From Anaerolineales bacterium (GTDB lineage Bacteria > Chloroflexota > Anaerolineae > Anaerolineales > E44-bin32): a stretch of DNA of 6,591 bases. Where the stretch lies: NCBI GenBank assembly GCA_023250385.1, contig JAHFAU010000105.1, positions 1-6,591 of the forward strand, read 5' to 3'. A program made the position numbers and the translations under genes. This document shows positions 1 to 6,254 of the stretch, piece by piece; within the stretch, counting starts at the first letter, position 1, and the number at the start of each line of letters is the position of its first letter. Below the pieces are notes generated by a model, which worked only from the letters and a program-made list of their open reading frames with translations, searched no databases and was not told the DNA's origin.

Positions 1-339
1 GGCGACCTGAATCGTCGACCGGGCTGGGGGTTCGTCGCCAAAGAAGCCGGCGTACACCTGGTTCATCTTGGCGAAGTCCCCCATGTCCACCAGGAAAACC
101 GTGGTCTTCACGACCTGCTTGAGCGAGCTCCCACCGGCCTCGAGCACCCGGGTGAGATTCTGGATCGCTTGCCGAGTTTGAGCTTCAAACCCGTCGCCTA
201 CCAGAGTCCCGGTTGCAGGGTCCACCCCGGTCGAACCGGAGGCGAAGACGAAACCCTCCGTCCGGATTCCCGGTGAGTACGGTCCAATCGGCTTGGCGCC
301 ATCGGCAGGAATCACTACCTCGCGCATTGCGTCACCCAT
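1..339 (-). CDS. ridA: RidA/YjgF-family enamine/imine deaminase, 3' end cut off by the window
   Basis: 113 codons are visible, reading off the left edge; the family is about 125-130 residues, so roughly 12-17 C-terminal residues are missing. Visible family features are the N-terminal PIGPYSPG segment (residues 17-24), SGSTGVDPATG (34-44), the helix QTRQAIQNLTRVLEAGG (54-70), the strand VVKTTVFLVDM (76-86) and PPARSTIQVA near the edge. The Arg in PARS matches the conserved substrate-carboxylate-binding Arg of RidA (Arg105 in E. coli); the conserved Glu downstream lies outside the window. Known role of the family: cytosolic trimer that hydrolyses 2-aminoacrylate and related enamines/imines made by PLP enzymes. 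Start: ATG at 339 has GGAGG six bases upstream (346-350); an in-frame ATG at 327 has no such site. It lies 51 bases after the lipoprotein gene on the same strand with no terminator between, so cotranscription is plausible. Family is sure; the exact RidA subgroup is not. Confidence 0.93.
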   Translation of the reverse strand, partial: MGDAMREVVIPADGAKPIGPYSPGIRTEGFVFASGSTGVDPATGTLVGDGFEAQTRQAIQNLTRVLEAGGSSLKQVVKTTVFLVDMGDFAKMNQVYAGFFGDEPPARSTIQVA

Positions 340-390
340 GGTCTCCCTCCATCTTCTCAGGCGCCCACCGACGCAGATCTCCGGCCCGCT

Positions 391-3111
391 TCACGGCCGC
401 ACTCCCCACAGGCGCAGGAAGCCATCGTCGGAGCCGGTGATCAGCAAGCGTCCGTCGGGGGTGAACAACACCGCCCGTACGGCTCCCTTGCCCACCTGTA
501 CGGTCCGCAGCGGTTCGCCGCTCTCCGCGCTCCACAGGATCAGGTCCCCATTGGCCGCGCCGGTAGCAAACAGCGACCCGTCGGGAGAGAAACTTACGGT
601 GTAGACCCGGGTGCTGTGCTCACCAGAAACTCGCAGCGGCTGCCAGGTCGCGCTGTCCCACAGCACGACCGAACCATCCCAGGCAGCCGATGCCAGCCGG
701 CTTCCGTTGGGTGAAAAGGCAAGCGTTCCGACGGTCGCGTTGTGGGCCGTCAGGGTATCGAGCAGTTCGCCAAGCGCAATGTCCCACAGCCGAATCGTGC
801 GATCCGCCGAGGCGGAGGCTAGCGTCCGGCCATCCGGAGCGAGAGCCAGATCCCACACCCAGGCCGTGTGGCCCAGCAGCTCTTCGGTCACCTCAACCGG
901 GGGATTCAGGCCGTCGAATATACTGACCCCCGGCGGTTCCCAGATCCTGATGACTGAATCCTGTCCTCCAGCGGCAAATACCTGCCCGCTGTCAGTGACA
1001 GCATATGCCACGCTTGCGACCTCGCCGCCAAGCGCTGAGAGTGCATTCAACTCAATGTAGCCATAAAAGGCCCAGAATTTCAGACGCCCGTCCTTGGAGG
1101 CGGTTGCGAAAAGGCCTGGTACTTCGGCGACACTGATGTCATAGATCCAATCGGAGTGAAGGCGGACGACCCTCGCGTAGTGGGCGCCAGTCAGATCCCA
1201 GAGGGTGCCTGTCCCATCCTGGTGGCCGCTGAGCAGCAAGTGGTAAGGCGTATAGACCGCCAGCGAGGTTATGCCATCAACGGGAACCGCCTGCAGCAGC
1301 TCGAGATCCCCCACGGTCTGGGATGTAAGTACCTGCAACTCGGCAGGGGTGGTAATGCGCGGCGGCTGGCTGCGTTCAATCGGGACAGGGCGTTCCACGA
1401 TCACCGGCTGCATGGGCTTCCAACTTCGACCCCCATCGAGGGTCTGGAGCAACGCATTCTCGGTTTCACTGACCTTGCCCACGGCCCAACCGATCTGGGC
1501 GCTGACGAAATCGAAGTTCCCGCCCCACAACAGGGTCACGGTCGCGACTTTCGACCAGCTCTGCCCGCCGTCGTCCGTCCAGAACAGATCCCAGGGCTGG
1601 GTGTCTGGATCGGTCTCTTCTTCTGTATGCGCGTATTCGCGCCTCCAACCTACCGAGGCTGAGACGAACTGGTCCGGCTGCTCTGGGATCGGGCGGATCT
1701 TCCAGGTTCGGCCGCCGTCACTGGTCTCGTACACATACCACCGAGGCTCAAAGTCGTTGGTCGAACACTCCATGATGATCTGTCCCGTTGTTGAGGAACG
1801 CATGGATGGGGACCGGACAGCGCACTCGTAGTAGTCCTCAGAGGCTCCGGGCAGTGGGACTTCACTGGACTCCCAGCTCGACCCACCATCATGCGTCTGA
1901 GCCAAACTCAATTGGGGATAGTAACCCACCGGATAGCTCTTCGTAACCCAGCCATGCTTGAGGTCGAGAAAGTCCATACCGGTGAACTGGTGCAGATAGC
2001 CCTCCGGCAGCAGCTCCCAAGTCTTGCCGCCGTCGATCGTCCGGTACAGCTCTACGCCGCTGGAACCTGCGCCAAGGAAGAAATCCCGCAGTGCCCAACC
2101 GTGTTGGGAGTCGACAAACTCGAGAATCGGGAAGCCGGGTCCACCATTTCCGCCGATTGTGTCTCTGTTCCGCTGCACAAACGAGCCCAGTCGCCAGGTC
2201 CGCCCGCCATCCTCAGTTTTCCAGAGGTCGGTCACCGGCGCCCGCGGGTTCCCAAGGTCGGTCACCGTCGCCCGATTGCAGGACGGATCCGAAGGATCGT
2301 CGGCCCCGGTCATATTCCCGACCCAGGCTGTTCTGGCGTCGACAGTCTCTACGATGGCCTGGTTGCCGCACTCCTCGCCGTAAGCCAACTCCGGCGGGCT
2401 AACATCGATCCAAGTCCGCCCTCCATCCTCCGTCAGGACGATGTGCTGGTCCTGTTCACCCTCTCCCACGATCCCCCAACCCCGGCTAGCGTCGATCATG
2501 TCGATCCACCGGAAGTTCAGCGGCTGACCAGGAGGCAAAAGTGGGATTGGCCCTAGGTCTGCCGTGAGAAACGGTTCGGGGGCGAAGCAGAGTCGAACTG
2601 TGACTGGCAGCTCGGGCCGGCTCCGCCAGGCATTGTTGACCTCGTCGCTTTCGCGCACCTCGTCGAGGGAGTCAACGGTAACTATCATCACCTGCCGATC
2701 CAGTCCCGCCCCGCCTTCTTTGCTGGGGAGAACGGTGACTTCCAACGACATCGACTCCCCGGGCTCCAGGCCCTCGTTAGCGGACTCGGTAATGGACTTG
2801 GTCGGAGAGCCACCAATCGCCACTTCAAAAGGCCCGGCTGGCCCCGACCCGCGGTTCCTGATCTCAACCTGCACGGTGAACATCACGTTATCGAAATCAG
2901 CGCAATCACCACCGACGTTCCACTCGACCGAAACCGAATTTACAGCGAGATCTGGCAGCGACGGCGTTGGCAAAGGCCGGGGCGACACTTGGGCTTCGGC
3001 GGAGGCCTTCGTCGCGGTCGGCACCGGCGCCGGACTCGGTCGAACGCCGCAACTAGCCAAGAAGGCCAAGGTTAGGAACAGTCCTGTGTTCACCGCCCAT
3101 CGCAATGCCAT
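391..3111 (-). CDS. Predicted surface lipoprotein with CARDB-like domain, seven Asp-box/YCF48-type repeats and seven WD40 repeats
   Basis: 906 residues, function unknown. Numbering is from the ATG at 3111. Residues 1-20 form a signal peptide with lipobox LASC, giving a lipidated Cys21 anchored outside the cytoplasmic membrane. Residues 22-53 are a Pro/Ser/Ala-rich linker. Residues 53-175 resemble a CARDB/Ig-like adhesion fold (DLAVNSVSVEW at the start, VRESDEVNNAW near the end). Residues about 195-570 carry seven T-x-DGG-x-(T/S)-W boxes at 227, 299, 358, 406, 463, 512 and 557, several preceded by GW motifs, as in YCF48/sialidase-like propellers. Residues about 600-906 carry seven WD40 repeats whose strands end in LWD, FWA, IWE, LWD, LWD, LWS and LWG near 637, 679, 723, 775, 817, 859 and 901. 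No catalytic domain is visible, so a binding, adhesion or scaffolding role is an inference. An upstream in-frame ATG at 3156 would add 15 residues but lacks a good Shine-Dalgarno; 3111 has AGGAGG six bases upstream and gives a cleaner signal peptide. Confidence 0.9.
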   Translation of the reverse strand: MALRWAVNTGLFLTLAFLASCGVRPSPAPVPTATKASAEAQVSPRPLPTPSLPDLAVNSVSVEWNVGGDCADFDNVMFTVQVEIRNRGSGPAGPFEVAIGGSPTKSITESANEGLEPGESMSLEVTVLPSKEGGAGLDRQVMIVTVDSLDEVRESDEVNNAWRSRPELPVTVRLCFAPEPFLTADLGPIPLLPPGQPLNFRWIDMIDASRGWGIVGEGEQDQHIVLTEDGGRTWIDVSPPELAYGEECGNQAIVETVDARTAWVGNMTGADDPSDPSCNRATVTDLGNPRAPVTDLWKTEDGGRTWRLGSFVQRNRDTIGGNGGPGFPILEFVDSQHGWALRDFFLGAGSSGVELYRTIDGGKTWELLPEGYLHQFTGMDFLDLKHGWVTKSYPVGYYPQLSLAQTHDGGSSWESSEVPLPGASEDYYECAVRSPSMRSSTTGQIIMECSTNDFEPRWYVYETSDGGRTWKIRPIPEQPDQFVSASVGWRREYAHTEEETDPDTQPWDLFWTDDGGQSWSKVATVTLLWGGNFDFVSAQIGWAVGKVSETENALLQTLDGGRSWKPMQPVIVERPVPIERSQPPRITTPAELQVLTSQTVGDLELLQAVPVDGITSLAVYTPYHLLLSGHQDGTGTLWDLTGAHYARVVRLHSDWIYDISVAEVPGLFATASKDGRLKFWAFYGYIELNALSALGGEVASVAYAVTDSGQVFAAGGQDSVIRIWEPPGVSIFDGLNPPVEVTEELLGHTAWVWDLALAPDGRTLASASADRTIRLWDIALGELLDTLTAHNATVGTLAFSPNGSRLASAAWDGSVVLWDSATWQPLRVSGEHSTRVYTVSFSPDGSLFATGAANGDLILWSAESGEPLRTVQVGKGAVRAVLFTPDGRLLITGSDDGFLRLWGVRP
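2225..2274 (-). repeat. Partial 30-base tandem duplication inside the lipoprotein gene
   Basis: The 20 bases at 2225-2244 recur at 2255-2274 with one mismatch, a 30-base period. In the protein this gives RATVTDLGNP followed by RAPVTDLWKT, just before the second DGG box. The frame is kept. It looks like a small local duplication within the propeller, not a mobile element. Confidence 0.7.
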
Positions 3112-3117
3112 GGCCAG

Positions 3118-3135
3118 CCTCCTCGGTCGACCGAG
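3118..3135 (-). promoter_or_regulatory. Shine-Dalgarno that fixes the lipoprotein start, overlapping a 14-base palindrome
   Basis: On the minus strand AGGAGG (3118-3123) sits six bases before the ATG at 3111. It overlaps the end of the perfect palindrome CTCGGTCGACCGAG (3122-3135). As RNA the palindrome can fold into five pairs with a UCGA tetraloop and would pair part of the extended GAGGAGG site. The ribosome site supports 3111 over 3156 as the start. Whether the palindrome is a regulator-binding site, a translation-control hairpin or chance is not known. Confidence 0.6.
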
Positions 3136-3177
3136 GGTCGATTTCCAAACTTTCATCCAAGCTTGATCTTAGTCTAG

Positions 3178-3208
3178 ATTAGTGACGGCTAGGTCAGCGA
3201 GATGACAA
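3178..3208 (-). promoter_or_regulatory. Weak candidate promoter for the lipoprotein gene
   Basis: On the minus strand TTGTCA (3203-3208) resembles a -35 box at five of six positions and ACTAAT (3178-3183) a -10 box at four of six, with a long 19-base spacer. It would start transcription near 3171 and leave a leader of about 60 bases before the ATG at 3111. It follows the hairpin after leuS directly, which fits a new transcription unit. The match is weak and could be chance. Confidence 0.3.
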
Positions 3209-3236
3209 GATGGGACGCCATCTCTGGCGTCCCATC
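3209..3236 (-). terminator. Perfect 12-bp hairpin after leuS, possible terminator
   Basis: GATGGGACGCCA (3209-3220) and TGGCGTCCCATC (3225-3236) are exact inverse complements around a four-base loop. The hairpin begins 27 bases after the leuS stop codon. On the minus strand only two T residues follow it (TTGTCATC), so it lacks the U-tract of a standard intrinsic terminator. It may still slow or end transcription, or stabilise the leuS mRNA 3' end. The hairpin itself is certain; its role is not. Confidence 0.5.
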
Positions 3237-3262
3237 CTCGTTGGTATGCCGCCTCGAAGAGT

Positions 3263-5749
3263 CTAAGACTCGAGTACGATATTGACCAGTCGGCCCGGGA
3301 CGACGATGACGTCCCGCGGCGGTTTGTCCCCCACGAAGCGCTGCACCACCGCGCTGGCCAGTGCCTGCGTACGGGCCTCGACCTCGGAGATCCCGGCCGG
3401 GACCGTGATGCGGTCGCGGACCTTGCCGTCCACCTGTATGACCAGGGTGATTAGCTCTTCCTTGGCCAAGTCTGGATCGTGCTCCGGCCAGGGTTGGGTA
3501 TGGATCGAGTAAGGTTTGCCCAGTCGCTCCCAGAGCTCCTCGGCTATATGCGGGGTCGCCGGGGCCATCAAGAGCAGCAGGGTTTCGATCGCCGAATTGA
3601 ACTCGGTTGAGCCGGCCAGCCCCTGCTGGTTGGCTTCGGTGATCGCGTTGGTCAGCTGCATTAGCTCGGACACGACCGTATTGAACTCAAAGTTTTCCAG
3701 ATCATTCGACACGGCTCGGATTGCCTGATGGACCTTGCGGGTCAGGTCCCGCCGGGCAACCGGATCCCCATCGGCCGCCTCGGCCGCGCCCGTCTCGAGC
3801 ACCAGAGACCACACCCGGTTCAGCCAGCGGACCACCCCATGGATATTGTCTGTGTTCCAGGGACCGCCTTCCGGCCAGCGGTAGCCAAACATCAAGAAGG
3901 CTCGGACCGAATCGGCTCCATACTCGCGCACCTGCTCGTCCGGGTCGATCACGTTGCCCCGCGACTTGCTCATCCGAAACCCGTCGGGTCCCAGGATATG
4001 GCCCTGATTGCGCAACTGAAGCATCGGTTCGGGGCCCCGGACGATACCCATGTCGCGCAGGGCCTTGTGGAAGAACCGGGTGTAAATCAGGTGCATCGTG
4101 GCGTGCTCGGCTCCCCCGGTATAAGTATCGACCGGCATCCAGTAGTCATATTGCTCTGGATCGAAGGCGGCCTGCGAGTAGTCCGGACTCAGATAGCGCA
4201 GGTGATACCAGGAGGAGCACATGAAGGTGTCCATCGTATCGGTGTCGCGCTCGGCCGGCTCGCCACCGATCGGACAGGTCGTCTGTTTCCAGGTGGGATG
4301 CAGCTTGAGCGGACTCTGCCCGGTCGGCAGCCACTCGACATCCTCCGGCAGCCGCACGGGCAGCTGACCGTCCGGGACGGGCACCTGGCCATGCACCGGG
4401 CAGTAGATGATCGGGATCGGGGCACCCCAGTAGCGTTGACGGGAGATCAACCAATCCCGCAGCCGGTAGCCGACTGCTCGCTCGCCCAGCTTGTGTTCTT
4501 CCAGGTATTCGATCGTCGCCGGGATTGCCCGCTCCTGTGGCGTCCCGCTCAGCGGGCCGGAGTTGATCATCTCTCCGTAGATAACCAAGGGCACCCTCAG
4601 CGTGGCTCCGTCGGGCGCCGCACCCTCCGGAGGCCGGATCACCGGACGGACCTCAATCCCGTGTTTACGGGCGAACTCAAAATCGCGCCCGTCGTGGGCC
4701 GGCACACCCATGATCGCACCGGTGCCGTAGGTCATCAGCACGTAATCTGCCACCCAGACCGGAATCCGCTCGCCGTTTACCGGGTTGATGGCATCGCCGC
4801 CGGTGAATACGCCGGTCTTTTCCTTATCGACTGCCTCGCGCTGGATATCGGTCTGCCGGGTCGCTTTCTCCACGTATTTGCGTACGGCGTGCTGCTGCTC
4901 CGCCGCAGTCAGCACCTCTACCAGCGGGTGCTCTGGCGCCAGCACCATGAAGGTGGCCCCCCACAAGGTATCCGGCCGGGTGGTGAAGATCGGAATCTCG
5001 TCCTCGGCTTCCGTGTGAAAGGTAACGTTGGCCCCCTCGCTTCTTCCGATCCAGTGGGTCTGCAGCAGCCGCACCGGCTCCGGCCAATCCAAATGCGAAA
5101 AGTCCAGCATCTCGTCGGCGTACTGGGTGATCCGGAAGAACCACTGTTCCAGATCCTTCTTCACTACCGGAGTATGGCAACGCTCGCACACCCGCTCTTC
5201 GCCGATCACCTGCTCCCGGGCCAACACGGTCTGGTCCTTGGGGCACCAGTCCACCGGCGCCATCTTCTTGTACGCCAAGCCATGCTTGAAGAGCTGCAGG
5301 AAGAACCACTGTGTCCAGCGGTAATACTCCGGATCGGAGGACACCGCCTCCCGCGACCAGTCCCACATCGCTCCCATGCTGCGCAGCTGGCCACGCATCC
5401 GATCGATGTTGGCGTAGGTCCACTGCATCGGATGCGTGTTGTGATCGATGGCCGCGTTCTCGGCCGGCAGCCCGAAGGCATCGAAGCCGATCGGATACAT
5501 CACGTTGTAGCCCTTGCGGCTCAGGTAGCGGGCGCGGGCATCGGAGGGGGTCATGGCGTACCAATGCCCGATGTGCAAGTTTCCGGATGTATAGGGAAGC
5601 ATGGTCAAGAAGTAGAACTTCTGCCGCTTGGGATCGACCCGAGCCGCATACAGCCCGTCGCGTTCCCAGCGGGCCTGCCACTTCGGTTCGATTGCGACCG
5701 GATCATAAGGGCCCAGCTTGACCGTCTTTGTCTCGGCTGCTTCAGCCAC
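3263..5749 (-). CDS. leuS: Leucyl-tRNA synthetase
   Basis: Class Ia aminoacyl-tRNA synthetase that joins leucine to tRNA-Leu with ATP in the cytosol and hydrolyses mischarged tRNA. The 828 residues are within the usual bacterial length (about 800-880). Visible landmarks in order: HIGH signature at 59-62; YPIGFDAFGLPAENAA at 85-100; a zinc-domain-like Cys cluster (C169, C188, C191) with VLAREQV between; the CP1 editing domain with the Thr-rich FTTRPDT (255-261) and GTGAIMGVPAHDGRDFEFA (342-360), which holds the conserved Asp used to proofread; SRQRYWGAPIP (436-446); YTGGAEHA (533-540); RMSKS at 592-596, the KMSKS signature with Arg for the first Lys; an anticodon-binding helical domain, then a C-terminal domain with LVIQVDGKVRDR (759-770). 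Start is GTG at 5749, supported by GAGGGAGG six bases upstream. It is preceded by a leucine T-box with terminator, so expression should follow tRNA-Leu charging. No frameshift or missing block is seen. Confidence 0.98.
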   Translation of the reverse strand: MAEAAETKTVKLGPYDPVAIEPKWQARWERDGLYAARVDPKRQKFYFLTMLPYTSGNLHIGHWYAMTPSDARARYLSRKGYNVMYPIGFDAFGLPAENAAIDHNTHPMQWTYANIDRMRGQLRSMGAMWDWSREAVSSDPEYYRWTQWFFLQLFKHGLAYKKMAPVDWCPKDQTVLAREQVIGEERVCERCHTPVVKKDLEQWFFRITQYADEMLDFSHLDWPEPVRLLQTHWIGRSEGANVTFHTEAEDEIPIFTTRPDTLWGATFMVLAPEHPLVEVLTAAEQQHAVRKYVEKATRQTDIQREAVDKEKTGVFTGGDAINPVNGERIPVWVADYVLMTYGTGAIMGVPAHDGRDFEFARKHGIEVRPVIRPPEGAAPDGATLRVPLVIYGEMINSGPLSGTPQERAIPATIEYLEEHKLGERAVGYRLRDWLISRQRYWGAPIPIIYCPVHGQVPVPDGQLPVRLPEDVEWLPTGQSPLKLHPTWKQTTCPIGGEPAERDTDTMDTFMCSSWYHLRYLSPDYSQAAFDPEQYDYWMPVDTYTGGAEHATMHLIYTRFFHKALRDMGIVRGPEPMLQLRNQGHILGPDGFRMSKSRGNVIDPDEQVREYGADSVRAFLMFGYRWPEGGPWNTDNIHGVVRWLNRVWSLVLETGAAEAADGDPVARRDLTRKVHQAIRAVSNDLENFEFNTVVSELMQLTNAITEANQQGLAGSTEFNSAIETLLLLMAPATPHIAEELWERLGKPYSIHTQPWPEHDPDLAKEELITLVIQVDGKVRDRITVPAGISEVEARTQALASAVVQRFVGDKPPRDVIVVPGRLVNIVLES

Positions 5750-5755
5750 TGCGTG

Positions 5756-5763
5756 CCTCCCTC
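5756..5763 (-). promoter_or_regulatory. Shine-Dalgarno that fixes the leuS GTG start
   Basis: GAGGGAGG on the minus strand lies six bases before the GTG at 5749. There is no ATG nearby in frame, so this site decides the start. It abuts the U-rich tail of the T-box terminator, so terminated transcripts end before the ribosome site. Confidence 0.85.
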
Positions 5764-5802
5764 AAACAAATCGCCCCCTCGTCAATTCAGGGACGAAGGG
5801 GC
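5764..5802 (-). terminator. Attenuator terminator of the leuS T-box leader
   Basis: On the minus strand GCCCCTTCGTC (5792-5802) pairs with GACGAGGGGGC (5773-5783): eleven pairs, one of them G-U, with an eight-base loop, followed by the T-rich GATTTGTTT (5764-5772). The 5' arm also supplies the CCCCT needed to pair with the AGGG of the T-box sequence. Terminator and antiterminator are therefore mutually exclusive, as expected for a transcription-attenuation T-box. Confidence 0.9.
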
Positions 5803-6046
5803 ACTCCGCGGTACCACCCTGTTTGCCCGGACCCCTTCCCTCTACACCACTCTGGGGGATGCCCGGGCCACTCATTTGCGCGCTAACGGGCGCTCCGCCC
5901 CCGACTACTGTCTTCACCGGGAGGGCTGTGCCGCAACAGACACGGCACGACAGGCGAGTTCCGCCTTTTGAACCTGGCGCTCCAGAGGCGCCGGGCTGCG
6001 CTCTCACCCTCCGCAGCTCGCTGCTGGACGGCGTACTACTCCTGTC
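5764..6046 (-). promoter_or_regulatory. T-box riboswitch, leucine-specific (CTC specifier), controlling leuS
   Basis: The T-box sequence AGGGTGGTACCGCG is at 5807-5820. Its bulge TGGT matches the ACCA end of a tRNA with A73, as in tRNA-Leu. Stem I runs from GACAGG (6041-6046) to CCTGTC (5949-5954). Inside it the AGTAGTA side of the specifier loop is followed by CGCC, which pairs with GGCG; the opposite side reads GAACTCG, placing a CTC leucine codon at 5956-5958 followed by a purine. The distal part has GCTGCG/CGCAGC around GAGGGTGAGAG, typical of the AG-bulge and distal-loop region that contacts the tRNA elbow. Between Stem I and the T-box lie further hairpins: GTGCCG/CGGCAC, GGGCG/CGCCC and a Stem III of GCCCGG/CCGGGC. 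Uncharged tRNA-Leu(GAG) should stabilise the antiterminator and allow read-through into leuS; charged tRNA leaves the terminator formed. Base pairings were traced by eye. Confidence 0.95.
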
Positions 6047-6070
6047 CTGGCCTGCTATTCAGTTGTGCAG

Positions 6071-6143
6071 TGGACCCAGTGGGATTCGAACCCACGACCT
6101 TCTCAATGCCATTGAGACGCGCTCCCAACTGCGCTATGGGCCC
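6071..6143 (-). tRNA. tRNA-Ala (anticodon GGC)
   Basis: 73 bases fold into a full cloverleaf: acceptor GGGCCCA/TGGGTCC, D arm GCGC/GCGC with loop AGTTGGGA, anticodon stem TCTCA/TGAGA with loop ATGGCAT (anticodon GGC, reads GCC), variable AGGTC, T arm GTGGG/CCCAC with loop TTCGAAT, and discriminator A73. The G3-U70 wobble pair, the main alanine identity element, is present. The 3' CCA is not encoded, so it must be added by the CCA enzyme. It is the second of two tRNAs and lies 24 bases before Stem I of the leuS T-box. Confidence 0.97.
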
Positions 6144-6156
6144 GCGGTCAAACAGG

Positions 6157-6229
6157 TGGACCTGGCGGGATTCGAACCCGCGACCTCATCAGTGCGATTG
6201 ATGCGCGCTCCCAACTGCGCTACAGGCCC
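6157..6229 (-). tRNA. tRNA-Ala (anticodon CGC)
   Basis: 73 bases fold into a full cloverleaf: acceptor GGGCCTG/CAGGTCC, D arm GCGC/GCGC, anticodon stem CATCA/TGATG with loop ATCGCAC (anticodon CGC, reads GCG), variable AGGTC, T arm GCGGG/CCCGC with loop TTCGAAT, and discriminator A73. G3-U70 is present and CCA is not encoded. It is separated from the GGC isoacceptor by 13 bases and differs from it at 12 of 73 positions, ten of which are five compensated stem pairs. It is first in the transcript and probably shares a promoter with its neighbour. Confidence 0.97.
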
Positions 6230-6234
6230 CCGCT

Positions 6235-6241
6235 TATAATA
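6235..6241. promoter_or_regulatory. Overlapping -10 elements for the divergent peptidase gene and tRNA operon
   Basis: The plus strand reads a perfect TATAAT at 6235-6240. The minus strand reads TATTAT at 6236-6241, five of six to consensus. On the plus strand transcription would start near 6247, about eight bases before the GTG at 6255. On the minus strand it would start near 6229, at or next to the first base of tRNA-Ala(CGC). No convincing -35 is seen for either direction at 16-19 bases. The 25-base gap between the two genes leaves little other room for promoters. Confidence 0.5.
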
Positions 6242-6254
6242 CCCCAAATCGCCT

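Noticed and set aside
340..390. Gap between the lipoprotein gene and ridA searched for a promoter or terminator
   Set aside because: Only the ridA ribosome-binding site (346-350) is visible; no hairpin and no convincing -10/-35 pair.
1891..2556. Plus-strand open frames over the lipoprotein gene (also 611-1060, 1156-1662, 1271-1831, 2564-3166)
   Set aside because: They lie antisense to a gene with clear repeat motifs, have no Shine-Dalgarno or recognisable domain, and are shadows.
3253..3274. Short inverted repeat around the leuS stop codon (GAGTC-TAA-GACTC)
   Set aside because: Only five pairs with a three-base loop, partly coding, and no U-tract; the 12-bp hairpin downstream is a better candidate.
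3972..3974. First Lys of the KMSKS signature of LeuRS replaced by Arg (RMSKS)
   Set aside because: The essential MSKS part is intact and this variant occurs in many bacterial LeuRS enzymes, so it is not a sign of inactivation.
3728..5971. A 747-codon open frame on the plus strand, antisense to leuS and the T-box
   Set aside because: It is fully explained by GC-rich codon use of leuS on the other strand. Its translation is rich in Arg, His, Pro and Gly with no domain, and it runs across the T-box leader.
5718..6239. A 173-codon plus-strand frame across the T-box and both tRNA genes
   Set aside because: It covers structured RNA genes on the opposite strand; the repeated GFEP/FEPATS-like peptides are just the translated T arms of the two tRNAs.
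6212..6240. Search for a -35 box matching the plus-strand TATAAT at 6235
   Set aside because: At a 17-base spacer the hexamer is CAACTG inside the tRNA gene, which does not resemble TTGACA.
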